Shown in pieces: positions 1 to 11,371 of a DNA stretch of 64,000 nucleotides. The position numbers and the translations under genes were made by a program. This stretch comes from Aedes albopictus (taxonomy: Eukaryota; Arthropoda; Insecta; Diptera; Culicidae), in the NCBI RefSeq assembly GCF_035046485.1, contig NC_085138.1:5455409-5519408 (forward strand), read 5' to 3'. A model generated the notes under the pieces. It saw only the letters and a list, made by a program, of their open reading frames with translations, was not told where the DNA came from and did not search any database. Each line of letters opens with the position of its first letter. The first letter of the stretch is position 1.

Positions 1-1
1 C

Positions 2-2296
2 GACAATGCAAGTTTTGCATCAATGAAAACTGCAATGAGAAATCATGGGTTCTCCCAAAGTATTATTGATTGGATAGAAGAGATGCTGTCGAAAAGAGAA
101 ATATCAGCACATCTTGGAGATACAGTTGTAAAGGTAACAGCTGTTCAGGGCTGTCCCCAAGGGGGAGTAATCTCTCCCCTCCTCTGGTCTCTAGTTGTTG
201 ATGATCTTCTTGTAAAACTACAGCATCAAGGGTTCGAAGTAATTGGATTTGCGGATGATATTATCATCATTGTCCGTGGAAAATTTGATAAGATTATTTG
301 TGATCGAATGCAAGCAGCGTTGAATTATACTTTGACGTGGTGTAAAAAGGAGGGGCTAAATATCAATCCTACAAAAACAACAATTGTACCGTTTACTAGA
401 CGACGCAAAATGTCTATGACAGAGCTAAAATTAGGAGATACTATGCTGTCTCTTGCTACGGAGGTTAAATACTTAGGAGTAATTTTAGATAGCAAGCTTT
501 GTTGGAACAAACATGTTGAACAACAGTTAGATAAAGCAAGAAATGCTTTCTGGGGCTGCAAGAGAACTTTTGGTAGAAAATGGGGTTTAAAACCAAAGAT
601 GATACTTTAGATTTATATGGCCATTGTGAAACCAATTATTTCGTATGCATCTATTATTTGGTGGGAAAAAACCAAACAAGCCACTACTCAAACAAAGTTG
701 AATAAGCTTCAAAGACTTGCTACTGCTTCACTATGTGGGGCAATGCGTAGCACTCCATCTAAAGCTTTAGACGCTATTTTAAATCTTCCTCAATTACATG
801 AGTATATCCCTTTCGTGACGGAGCGCAAAAAAGTGAAATCTCCATACAAATGGCTCAACTTTGGATCTCCAGAACTCTTAGATTTCCTAACAAACCAACA
901 ATTATTCATTTGAAAGAACAACTCTTTATCTTTCGATTTCTAGCTTTGACTGCCTTTTTAAATCGGAAATAAAAAATATGTGATAGATAAAACTTTTTCA
1001 TGTTTTACGGGTTTTGTTAACTTTTTGTTTACATTGTTATGGTAAATCCCACAGGCAACGTAAACAAAAGTTTATTTACACACATACAAGTACAAGTGAT
1101 GGCTGAATTATGGAAACAGTTTACATCACTTAAAACAATGTCTAAACAGGTGAATAAAATATGCAAACCTGTTACTGCTCAACAGCACAATTGTGCTGGT
1201 TCGTCACGAAAGGGATATACAAATGGATGCGGTTAAAAATGCTCTGAGGCTAATAAGGTCCTGTAGATTCACTGAAAGTGATCTAAAGGGACATATGAGC
1301 ATATTAAAAACTTTCAAAATAAATCCAATATACTCAATGAATGAAGATTATATGTTGAAACGTAACTTTTTCGATCATCTATTCTATGTTCCTGATGTGA
1401 CTCGTCAGGATTGGGAAATAGAAGAACCACTCTTTCGACCTGGCTCTACAATTTTCTTCACAGATGGGTCAAAACAGGATAACATGGTAGGGGCGGGAGT
1501 ATTTGGCCCTGGAGTTAATCTGTCATTACCATTGGGAACCTGGCCAACAGTTTTCCAAGCTGAAATTTATGCAATTTTGGAATGTGCCGACATCTGTCTC
1601 AAAAGGCGCTACAGAAATGCAAACATTTGTATTTGTTCAGATAGTAAAGCAGCGCTAAATGCGTTGAAGTCCAAAGTATATACGTCAAGTCTAGTGTGGG
1701 AATGTACCAAGCTGCTGCAGCAATTGTCCTGTCGCAATAAGGTCAATCTTTATTGGGTTCCTGGTCATTGCGGAATAGAAGGAAATGAAAAAGCTGATCA
1801 GTTAGCAAAAATTGGGTCATCCACTCAGTTTACTGGGCCCGAGCCATTCTTCGGAATAGCCCCTTGTGCCCTTAAAATGGAATTAAAGAACTTAGAAAGG
1901 GAAAAAGTGAAACTTACCTGGGCTGGTACACCGGATTGTCGTCAATCGAAACGATTCATATTGCCGGATGCTAATAGAACATTAAGGTTAATAAACCTGA
2001 ATAAACATGATTTAAGTACTTTTACTGGGTTAATAACAGGTCACTGTCCTTGTAAATCTCACCTCAAAACGATTGGAAGAGTGCAAGATGATAAGTGCCG
2101 GTTTTGCAAATTAGAGAGCGAAAGCTCTGAGCATTTACTGTGCGAATGTGCTGCGCTTTATCGTAAGCGCTGCCAATACCTTGATAAGGGCCTGTTGGCG
2201 CCGTGGGAAATATGGGTCTGCAATCCCAAAAGGGTGCTGAATTTCATTAGAAATGTAGTACCTGATTGGGACACACGCCAACTACTGGGAGGATAA
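2..2296 (+). pseudogene. Retrotransposon ORF2 (RT + RNase H + Cys/His), disrupted
   Basis: Copies element RNA into DNA at the target. All three open stretches (from 23 or earlier to 607, 611-806, 1217-2296) share one frame. The RT catalytic block is GFADDII near residues 76-82 counted from 23; upstream GCPQGGVISPLLW is the usual motif before it. RNase H shows FFTDGSK, FQAEIYAIL, CSDSKAAL and GNEKADQLAK, which supply the D-E-D-D set, plus VPGHCGIEGNE. A C-terminal CPCKSH...CRFC...EHLLCEC motif follows, as in this retrotransposon class. Damage is one TAG at 608-610, probably a TGG tryptophan codon changed by one transition, and the MITE insertion. Otherwise the frame is intact, so inactivation looks fairly recent. 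Not expected to be functional. Confidence 0.88.
807..1215. mobile_element. 409-bp MITE with 14-bp TIRs and TA duplication, inside ORF2
   Basis: The ends are perfect inverted repeats, TCCCTTTCGTGACG on the left and its reverse complement on the right. It sits at a TATATA site. Taking out 411 bp (element plus one TA) joins HEYI directly to QMDAVK in frame, which fixes the borders and shows a TA target duplication, as expected of a Tc1/mariner-mobilised element. An internal inverted repeat lies around 1021-1071 (TGTTTAC/GTAAACA). It has no coding capacity. Confidence 0.85.
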
Positions 2297-2400
2297 TCCC
2301 TTCTAAATAGGGACGAATACTTCCAGTACGGCAAAAACAAAGAGGATCACACCACAATAAATGGTCGCAGTGGTATCATGTTCCCAACACAGGAAAAAAA

Positions 2401-3185
2401 ATCCCAAGATGGTCAAATGCTTCTGACTATTTTTTCTCGAATTGTTATTTTTCATATATTTTCAAAACAAGCAAAAGGAAACGATTTCTGAGATTTTTAA
2501 TATCCACTAAAACAAACTAATCATACTTTTTTCCGTCTAATTTTCTTGAGTTACAGCGAATTAAAAAAAAACACACACAAAAAAGTAATAAATTTTGACT
2601 TTGTTAAATGCTATTCGAGACGGCTTGAAAATTCACTTATCTGAGAAATAATTAAACTGCAAAACAGTAAACAAAAATCTCGAATAACATTTCACAAAGT
2701 CCCAAACATTTTGTTCAATTTTTTATTTTTTTTTATTCCCTCACAAGTTTAGCTAGATTTAGTTAGAATCTATTTTTATTATCAAAAATTTCAACAATTG
2801 TTACATTTACTTGTTTTAAAATCGATGAAACATAAAAATTTGAGAAAAAAAAAACTGTCAAAAGCATATGACCATCTTGAGGAACTTGTCAAGTTTTGGG
2901 GCTGGAAGCCAGCTTTCTGCAGAAAAATAGTAAATAAAACATCGAAGGATAAGGTTTTCGGAAAATTGAAATTATATGAAATTTATCATAGATCAGCGAT
3001 TAATATTACTTTCAGTGTACTTTTTTTCTAAAAGACATTTAAATATCCTCAAATCCTCAAATCTTCGAAGGTGTGGAAAAATGGTTTTATGTTGATGCAT
3101 AAATCCAGCACATGAACAAAATCTTATTCGAATTAGGTCGAGTAAAAACTGTATTTTTTGTGTGTTTTGGGCTGGAAATGCTATA
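2401..3185. other. AT-rich stretch, no gene seen
   Basis: The sequence is AT-rich with many A and T runs and no convincing coding frame. A 77-codon frame at 2798-3031 is low in complexity, has no recognisable motif and is probably chance. Confidence 0.6.
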
Positions 3186-3396
3186 TCTTTATATTTAAAT
3201 ATATAAATGCAGTGGCATACGTGGGACCGCGCATAACTTGCGAACGGATGATTCGATTTGGGTCGTTTAAGTTTTGTTCTGTTAGTTTTGAAAATCCGTC
3301 TTCCCTACATTTTGTGACCGGGGACTTGGTTTTGGATAGAAACTTGAAACGTCAAAAAACGCAGTAGGCAAGGCAAAGTTTGCCGGGTACAGCTAG
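3186..3396 (+). mobile_element. Short non-autonomous Helitron-like element
   Basis: The left end is TC followed by an AT-rich block and then GCGCATAACTTGCGAACGG, a segment often seen near insect Helitron 5' ends. The right end is GGGTACAGCTAG preceded by a small hairpin, GGCAAAGTTTGCC. The element lies between A and T, with no target duplication, as Helitrons do. It has no coding capacity. A related fragment (TTCGATTTGGGTCGT) appears near 54800. The 3' terminus is the better supported end. Confidence 0.6.
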
Positions 3397-3814
3397 TAAC
3401 ATTATAAATATAATTTTCAAATTTTCAATAGCTTTTTTTTCGTTTTAATTGTTTGTATTTTTTATACTACTTTTACTCGGCCTTATTTCTTCCTAACTGA
3501 ATGATGATGAATGATAGCTGAATTACAGCTTGAACATCCAGCTCAAGAGTGATGTATTCATCTGTTGTACAGTAATAATGTTTCTTGGGTAAAACTCGAA
3601 CTTCAGCTATAATTAAAAAACTGGTCTACTCAAACAATTTTCGAACACGAGTCGAGAGTATGAGCTTACCTTGCACAAAATAGATATACCCAGGTATCAA
3701 TTCGATGGTGTACAAATGTTTTTTTTTTTCAATTATTATAAAGCAGCCTCTTTTTTAACAAATGCTGAACACAAGAAGTACAATCCTTTATTTAGCTCCC
3801 AAACATCTCATTTT

Positions 3815-4067
3815 CAGGAGCGGACCTGGTGTGATGGTTAGAACACTTGACTTTCACGCCGAGGACCTGGGATCGAATCCCACTCCCGACCTACTCGTAA
3901 AATGTGAGTTCTTCCTTCGGAAGAGAAGTAAAGCGTGGGTAGGTAAAGGTAAAGATGCAGTAGCCTAGGGCTAAAATCTCGTTAAGGGGCGATTTCTTCA
4001 CCCTGGCTTAAGCGTTAAGCCAGATTTAACTGTATGGGCCCTAATCGGCCCTAATACAGATAAAAAA
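3815..4067 (+). mobile_element. tRNA-derived SINE with target duplication
   Basis: The head carries a pol III A-box-like block (TGATGGTTAGAAC) and B box (GGATCGAATCC), then a body containing GTGAGTTCTTCCTTCGG and an A-rich tail. A 12-bp target duplication with one mismatch flanks it: 3803-3814 and 4068-4079. A 66-bp palindromic MITE is inserted near its 3' end. A second copy of the 3' body is at 62535-62632 without the MITE, which gives the uninterrupted comparison. Confidence 0.82.
3986..4051. mobile_element. 66-bp MITE with TAA duplication inside the SINE
   Basis: The ends are GGGGCGATTTCTTCACC on the left and ...CGGCCC on the right, bounded by TAA at 3983-3985 and 4052-4054. Removing it gives CTCGTTAATACAGAT, exactly the sequence of the SINE copy near 62615. 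It is the same family as the more symmetric copy at 14996-15091. The 3-bp TWA duplication is typical of PIF/Harbinger-related MITEs. Confidence 0.78.
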
Positions 4068-4079
4068 ACATCTAATTTT

Positions 4080-5225
4080 AATGATTTTATTCAACTTTTA
4101 GCTAATTTGAGGTTGATTGAAAGGCTGATTTAAGGCTTAATATGCGCTTAATCAGTAATCAATCAAATTTATTTATTTAAGTTAAAAATAAAAAAAAAAC
4201 ACTTCCGTAGACATTTTTTACCATTGGTGGCTCTATGTTTCCAGAAGAGATGCTTAGGAATGTATAAATTAATCTACGTATGAGAAAACTGGAAATTGAA
4301 CTCCTGATTTATAGTCACTCACCTTAGCACCTACACTACAGTATGCGGCAGGAAAAAATGCGAAAGTGTTTTTCAACTTCAAACCTCATTTTCGTCCATT
4401 TGACATTAACCTATCTATGTTTCAACGTTCCATGATCTATAATAGGCTAGTTTTCTGAAAAGTTAATTAAAAAATTTCCCATGTTGGTCACTAACCTTTA
4501 CAGGGCGGCGCCTGAAGATGAAGACAACCAGAATTTTCAAACCGCAAAAAATCGCACAGGTCGCTAAATTTCGCATCTGATAAAACAAAATTTTTGATTT
4601 TCTCTACAATATCATCAAATATATGTACTTATTTCATCTGGTATGTGAAACTACATGGCTCTGGATCAATTTGGTCTGGTTGTTCATCGAATTTGAGCTA
4701 ATTTTGTTACTGTTATAGTCATTTTGTTTAATGACCATTGGGCGCGCAGTTTATTGATATCCGCTTATTAGGCCTACATTATCACATGTTAAACATCAAA
4801 TGTGTTCATTTTTATTCTTCAGTGCTAGAATATAGACATTGACTGATACACTGTCATGAAAAAATAGTCATATATATCCCATATTTAGCGTGTAATAGTG
4901 CCTTGAACTTTTCGCATTTTTTCCTGCCGCACCCTGTACACACCTCGAAAACGAGAGCAATATTTGTCGTGTCTGAATCATCAAGATCATAAGTTGAACT
5001 AAGCCTGTATTGAGGCTGAAGACGCTATGTGGACTCTACGAAAACATTGCTTGTGTTAGCTGTCAAATATTGTTTGTTTAAAAGTTGAACGCTAGATGAT
5101 TGATTCTACATTTTGGTGTCTGTTTTAAAGATGGTTACCCAGATGATTAACATTCTATCATCCAACTTGATATACAGCCATCCATGTATTGCTGGTTAAA
5201 GAGGTTGAACAAGCCATACTTCAGA
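4080..5225 (-). repeat. tRNA-headed repeat, copy 1 (inverted relative to copy 2)
   Basis: Reading the minus strand, this matches 11372-12070 over most of its length, including the segment ATTAAGCGCATATTAAGCC and the tRNA-like block CGAGTTCAATTCCC seen best in copy 2. It is interrupted by the MITE at 4339-4936. It could be a large SINE or a MITE with an embedded pol III promoter. Confidence 0.65.
4339..4936. mobile_element. 598-bp Tc1/mariner-type MITE
   Basis: The TIRs begin CAGTATGCGGCAGGAAAAAA on the left and CAGGGTGCGGCAGGAAAAAA on the right, reading inwards. TA is duplicated at 4337-4338 and 4937-4938. The related repeat copy at 11372-12070 lacks it, so it serves as an approximate empty site. 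No transposase frame is visible. Confidence 0.82.
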
Positions 5226-5690
5226 TCAATGTTCAGCTATGATTGTCACATATTTTAAGGATGGGCTGGGTTGGGATTGGGTTTACGAGGTTCTCCGCAG
5301 CACATCCGGGCGGTATATTTGGCTAGTGTGTTCGTCGCCTTGTAGTGGTGGCACCGACTTGTTGTTTTTCGTCTGCCGTATGGCCAGGAACAAAACAAAA
5401 AAGACCAAACAGGAAAACAACTGGGAAAGAGACAACAAGCAAATTAAACTTTTATACAGGCAAAACGGAGAAAGTCGAAAATACATCCCATGTATCTGAC
5501 ATCGCGAGTCCCCAACACATCTTCCACAAGAACATAGGGTTGTCTACCTCAGGCCTCAAGGGTATCCATCCAAAAGTAGTGCGCTGGAGGCGTCATTATC
5601 CGAGCACTGCACTCAGCGAAGTAAACTACCGAAATTCATCAAAATACATTATGAAATTTAGCCATAACTGTAAAGTATGGATGCCATAAG
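5226..5690 (+). other. Unassigned stretch with overlapping short frames
   Basis: Two overlapping frames (5239-5499 and 5345-5689) are open, with Lys/Asn-rich products and no motif I recognise. There is no splice-site pattern or codon bias that argues for a gene. It may be the remnant of a mobile element. Confidence 0.35.
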
Positions 5691-5779
5691 AATACCTTAT
5701 GAAAATTGAACATCCTTATTATTACCTAATTACATAAGATTAACTTATGAAAAGAGCAGAAAAATCGTAAAATGATGCA

Positions 5780-5860
5780 GACTGGAATCGATCCATGAAC
5801 GTCGAGATCACTGAGCTCGTGCCCAACCCACGCGGCTATCGACGCTTGAGAATATCGTCT
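5780..5860 (-). repeat. SINE head, tRNA-like, minus strand
   Basis: On the minus strand the segment reads TAGCCGCGTGGGTTGGGCAC then CATGGATCGATTCC, spaced like pol III A and B boxes of a tRNA-derived SINE. No clear tail or duplication was found. Confidence 0.5.
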
Positions 5861-5989
5861 TGCTAAATGTGCATAAAAGCCAAATAGTGAGTCGATTCTG
5901 CGTCATAAACCGACCTTATCTAGTTGTTATGAATTGTTTAAAGGCCATTTCATAAGTTAGACCTTATGATAATGTTAGGTTTATTTGCC

Positions 5990-7486
5990 TGAGTGTGCCA
6001 AACTACATGGTCGGTGTCATCATAATCGGAACCGCACTTTTTGACTACGGATAAATAACTACTGTACAGCTATAGATGTCAAGAACAAAACTCGCGGACA
6101 GTTGGGACGATTCTGAATGTTCTAAAAGTATATGATATTATAAATTGGGAGACTGAGTTCGGTAGCTTGAGTAGATTATGTGCATCATATGTCACAGAAT
6201 TTTACACTCTTTTTTCGATCTGGTCAGAATGGTTTGGAAAACCTTTAACGCATATAATAATATCTATTAATCTTCAAGCAGGACCAGATACCATAGTTGA
6301 TAAATGATAATGTAAAGTTACTTTGGATAGCTGATATGACTACTATTTACTATTACGAGTGTAGATCTGAGGTTCTATACTTCAAGCTAATTTGGATGGC
6401 CTGCATTATCCATCAATGATTGGCTTGCGAGTTTCTAAAGGATTAATGGATTACAGCAGATTATGCAACAGTTTTTTGCTAAAACGAACAGAAGTGCTGC
6501 AGATATGGAGGACTGAATTCAGAACAGTTTGAAATACCTAGAATACCCCAAAATATGAAAAACTACTCCACATTCATAAGAAAAGCAATTCAAGTACGTA
6601 TAACTACAAACCATAATCAGCATTCCATGTTTCTGGTGTATCGATTATTTTGTTTTTACAAACTTCTTGTTGTTCAGAATGTTCTAGGATGTCAATGATG
6701 TCTCAAACCCAATTATGTATTCATATTTTTCCCCAATAGAGAAGTAGGTTTGCAATAACTTTGCCGCAAAGGGTTAATCTGCTTATAAAAAAAAAACATG
6801 AAATTCTGAGAGCCTATGACTCAATATTTTCCCGATATTGAAATCATCCCTTAATCAAACGTTGCAACATTTTCCCATTGTCCAGTCTCACAAAGAGAAG
6901 AAAATGAATGTGCGCATGTCACTCCACCACATCCGACTCGGACCCGATTCCATGCGAATGGCAAGTGGGCGTAGGACGCTATTAGCCGCTGTAGGCCGAT
7001 CTACTAGGTACTCATCGGCGAAACTGTATCGACGGTAATGGTGAAAGAACTCGTTCGATTTGCGTTCATTCCCTTTTATTGTTCTAATGGGAAAAACGAT
7101 AGTAGTAGCAGTAGGTACACCTACAAATATTTTAGGCATCCTTTCCAACTGTGCCCATCTCAAGGCCTACTAGCTGTTCATAATGCATAAAGAAACAAAC
7201 AAAAAAAAAAGAGTCGCCAACATCCGATAGGGATGATAGTGAATTTTATGCTTTTTTGTTTGCTATTTTCTGTTCTTTTTGCCGTTGACGACAAGCGCCA
7301 CCATGGAATGAATGTAGCAAGAATGGTTGTCTCATCGTGTTTCTGAAAATGATCAGTTCTGCTTATAGAAATCGATTTCCGTTACATCAATCATAAACGT
7401 TCTACTGCAGATAATGCTCAAAATTTGATTGAAGTCAAAAGTTTTTCAAATTGAGGTTAACTTTTGGGGTGAAAAGGTGACACTTA
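5990..7486. other. No gene seen
   Basis: Non-repetitive AT-rich DNA. Short frames at 6838-7038 (+) and 6888-7163 (-) overlap each other on opposite strands and show no recognisable domain. Confidence 0.5.
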
Positions 7487-7679
7487 ACCCGTGAACATCT
7501 TCTTTTGGTAGAAACGCAATATCTTCTTTGTTTAAAAGTATTTTACCCTGGAGTTATTTTTGTAGTCAACGGGGAATAGTTGGGCTATGGAATGTATGGT
7601 ACCTCCCCGCTTTGCACCCTCCCTCCTTTTGATGGTTGCCTAAAGTAGGTAGCTTTTTGTAAAAATATTTTTAACTATT

Positions 7680-10600
7680 GTGAGAGTTTTCCAAAAAATT
7701 CTAAAGAAATCTTTTCAAGAATTTTTTCAAGATTTCCTTCAAGAATACCCCAGAAAACTCTGTAAAAATTCCTCCAGAAATTTCTACAAGAATTATTCCA
7801 GGAAATACTCCAGAAATCACTCTACAAATACCTCCAGGAATACTCCAAGGAATCCCTTCAGCAAGTTCTCCAGGAATTTCTCCAAAAATGGCCCTAGGGT
7901 ACTCCTCAAGTTATTCCTGCAGAAATTCCTACACAAATTCTTTTAAAAATTACTCCAGGGATTCCTGCAGGAACTCCTATTATTTAGAATTGCTCCGAGA
8001 ATACCTTCAGGGATTTCTTCAGAATTCTCTCAAAAAGTTTCTACAAAATCCTCCAGGAATTACTCCAAAAATTTCTGTAGCAATTCCTCCAGAAATTATT
8101 CTTTGCATTACTCCAAAAATTTCTTCGGAAATTCTTTAAAAGCTCCTCCAGGAATTCCTTCATAAATTTATCTAGGAAATCCTCAAAAAATATTTAAGGA
8201 ATTATACTAAGTATTACTGCAGAAATTTATCTCGGGATTGCTCCGATAGTTCCTTCGGGGATTATTTCGAACTTTTTTCCAGAAAATTCTTCAGGAAATC
8301 TTCCTGGAATTCCTTCAAGAACTTTGCTAGGCATTATTCCGAGAATTTCTCTTGAAATTTCTCCAAGAATTCCTCCAAAATCATTCAGGTATTGCGCCAG
8401 AAAATCCTTTGGGTATTCCACCACGATTTTCTGCCAATAACTCCACCAAGAATTCCTCGTGGAATTTCACAAGATATTCCTTAATTTTTTTCCAGGAGTT
8501 CCTCCAATAATTCTGCCAAAAATTCCTACAAGAATCCCTCCCGGAATTTCTCCACGAATTCCTTCAAGAATTTCACCTGAAAATTATCCAAATATTCCTT
8601 TTAATCGATACACCAGAAAACTTCTGCCAAGAATTTTTCAAAAAATCCCTCAAAGAATTTATCCTCCAAGAAATCCTCTAAGACTTTTGTCAAGAAATTT
8701 TCCAAGTATTCTTCCAGGATTTCCTCCAAAAATTCCATCAGGAATTACCTCCAAGAATTTCTCCAAGAATTCCTCGAAGAAATCCTCTAGAAACGAAGAA
8801 TTTCCTCATGGAAATCCTCTAGATATTGTTCCAAAAATTGCTTAAGGTATTCCTCCGAGATTACTTCCGTGTATTTCGCCAGAAATTCCTTCAGGAACTC
8901 GTCAAGAATTTTTTCACGGAATTACAGAAATTACTTCAGAAATTCCAATAGGAACTTTTTCTAGAGTTCTTAGAAGAATTCTTCCAGGAATTTTTCAGGC
9001 ATTTCAAATGATTTTTCTGAAGAATTTCTCCAGAAATTCCTTAATGAATACCTCCAAGACTTCTGTCAAGAAATTTTTCAAACATTCCTACAGGATTTCC
9101 TCCAAGAATTGCTCCAGGAAATTCACTAGGAATATCTCCAAAAATCCTTCTAGGAATTTCTCCAGAAATTCCTCGAGGAAATCCTCTAGAAACGAAGAAT
9201 TTCCTCACGGAAATCCTCCAGATATTTTTCCAAAATTTACTTAAGGGATTCCTCAGAGATTTCTTTCAGGTATTTCGCCAGAAATTCCTTCAGGAACTCG
9301 TCAAGAATTTTTTTTAAGGAATTACAGAAATTACTTCAGAAATTCCAATAGGAACTTTTTCTAGAATTCCTAGAAGAATTCTTCCAGAATTTTTTCAGGC
9401 ATTTTAAATGATTTTTTTTAAGAATTTCTCCAGAAATTCCTCAATGAATACCTCCAGGATCCTTCAGGAAGCCTCTAGAAATTTTTCTAGAAATTCCTCC
9501 AAAAAATTTCTTGAGGAATTATGCCAAAAATGCCTCCCGAAATTACTCCAGTAACTCCTGTAGGAATTCCTCCAGGAATTACATAATAAATTCTTCTTCG
9601 AATCCGCTACGAAATCCTCCATAAATTCCTTCAGAAATTACTCCGGGAATTACTTTGGAAGTCTTCCAGGAATTCTTCCAGGAATTCCTCTCATCTTTAG
9701 AAATTCCATCAAGAACTCCTCAAGGGATATCTGTAAGAATCCAGGAATTACTTCAAGACATCTGCCTAGAAAACCTCCAAGAATCCCTCCATGAATTCTT
9801 CCAAAAAAAATCCTACAGAAATTTCCCAAAGAATTTCACCAGGGATAAATTCCAAGAATTTATCCAAGAAGCTTTTCAGGAATTTCGCCAGAAATAACCT
9901 CAGGGAATTTTTCAAGAAATTCCTTGAAGAATTCATCCATGAAACCCACCAGAAATTCCTTCATGAATACCTCCAAGAATATTCAGGAAACCTACAGAAA
10001 TTCATCAAAAAATTCTCCTGGGACAACTACAGACTTCTTTGAAGAATTCTTCCACGAGTTCCTCCAAGAATTTCTCCAGGAATTACCCCAAGAATTCTGT
10101 TAACCTGTTAACACGTTGAAAAAATCGCGCTTTTTGTACTCAGCATTAGTGTGGTGCTGACGCAGGTAGTCAACCGCGCGAGTTACGGAAGGTTTTTTTT
10201 CCTCCCCTGTTGGAGAATTTAAGCCACTGCGTCCAATAAGCTGAACTTTTGTGGCAAGGAAGGTTAAGAATTCCTCCAAGAATTTCTCCAAGGAATTTCT
10301 CCATGAATTCCTCCAAAAAATTCTCCAACAATTCCTTCAAGAATTTCTCCAGACATTCTTCCAATACTTCTGATAATAATTCCTCCACGAATTCATACAG
10401 GAATTTCTCCAGAAATTCTTACAAAAATCCCTACAGGAACTCACATAGGAATTTCTTCAAAACTTGCTCTGATACTACTGTTAAAAATTCCTCAGAGAAT
10501 CTTTTCAGAAATTTGACCATGGATTCTTTTATAAGTTCCTCTAGAAATTCCTCCAGGAATTTATCAGGAATTCTTCCAGGAAATCCTTCATAAAGTTCTC

Positions 10601-11330
10601 CAGAAATACCAACAGGAATCTCTCCAGAAATTCCTCCAAGAATTCCATCAGGAAATCCTCCTGGAATTCCTCCAAGACATCCGCCAAGACTTTCTCCAAC
10701 AATCCCTGCCAAGAATTTCTTCAGGAATACCTCCAAGACTTCTTTCAAGAATTCCATCAATAATCTCTCTAGAAATTTCTCCAGGAATTCCTTGAAGAAT
10801 TCTCCTCCAAGAAGGAATTCCTCCAAGAATTCGTACAAAACTTTGTCAGGAATTTTGTCAAGAATTTCTTGAAGAAATTTCTGGACGGTGGACTAGTGAT
10901 TTGTGAAGGAGATTATAAAGAAATTCCTGGGGATATTTTTATAGGAATTCCGGGAGGATTTCCTGGAGGAACTCCTGAAGGAATTCTTGAAGTTATTTTT
11001 TTTATTTTCTGGAGGAATTTTCGGAGCAATTCATGGAGGGTTTCCTAGAGTGTTTCCTGTAAGAATTCAAAAAGTAATTTCTGGAGGTATTCCTAAAAGA
11101 AATACTTCCGGGAGGGATTCCTGAAGTATTTCCCGGAACAATTCCCAGAGTAATTCCTGAAGAAATTCCTGTAGGATCCTCTAGAGTTAGTCCTGGATGA
11201 TTTCCTGGAGTAATTTATGGAGCAATTCCTGGAGTATTTCTCAGAACAATTCCTAGAGGCATTGCTATAATAATTCATGGAGAAATTCGTAGAGTAATTT
11301 CTGGATTATTTTTTAATGCATTTCTACCAA
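7680..11330. repeat. Degenerate 12-bp minisatellite, orientation switch near 10880
   Basis: The unit is close to AATTCCTCCAGG with many variants (AATTTCTCCAAG and others) and occasional indels. To about 10870 the + strand carries the CCTCCAGG form; from about 10900 it carries the complementary CCTGGAGG form. Because 12 is a multiple of three, many long stop-free frames arise that read as Asn-Ser/Phe-Ser-Arg repeats. These are not genes. Confidence 0.92.
10098..10265. other. Non-repetitive ~165-bp insert inside the minisatellite
   Basis: The array stops at GTTAACCTGTTAACACG and resumes after AAGGAAGGTTAAG. The insert has an internal short hairpin (CAGCA...TGCTG near 10140-10160). It may be a small MITE; I could not define matching terminal repeats. 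Confidence 0.45.
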
Positions 11331-11371
11331 AAGAAGATCATCCCGGGTGTTTACGGGTTAAAGCTTCAATT

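Larger units (their letters stand above)
1..2400 (+). mobile_element. Non-LTR retrotransposon with RNase H, 5' cut by window edge
   Basis: This is the 3' part of a LINE-like element: reverse transcriptase (RT), RNase H, a Cys/His motif, then a short 3' UTR ending in an A-run near 2392-2400. The 5' end lies outside the window, so ORF1 and the endonuclease are not seen. The RNase H domain places it with the I/LOA/Outcast/R1-type elements and not with simple Jockey elements, but I cannot choose among them. The coding line is broken by a stop codon at 608-610 and by a MITE at 807-1215. Confidence 0.9.
7488..11353. mobile_element. Minisatellite array enclosed by inverted repeats
   Basis: The left end reads TTAACCCGTGAACATC then TCTTCTTTTGGTAGAAA. 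The right end, read on the minus strand, is TTAACCCGTAAACACC then ATCTTCTTTTGGTAGAAA. About 40 bp match as inverted repeats. A third copy of the same terminal sequence, with ~200 bp of following sequence also seen at 7530-7640, is at 37909-38300. I infer a foldback-type mobile element that carries or grew a tandem array. No transposase is present. Confidence 0.6.

Noticed and set aside
7680..11278. Many 60-135-codon frames rich in Asn, Ser, Arg, Phe on both strands
   Set aside because: They are a by-product of the 12-bp repeat, which keeps frame and rarely makes stops. No start context, splice sites or domain supports a gene.
7680..11330. CRISPR array
   Set aside because: Repeats are contiguous, degenerate and 12 bp long without unique spacers, and the genome is eukaryotic.
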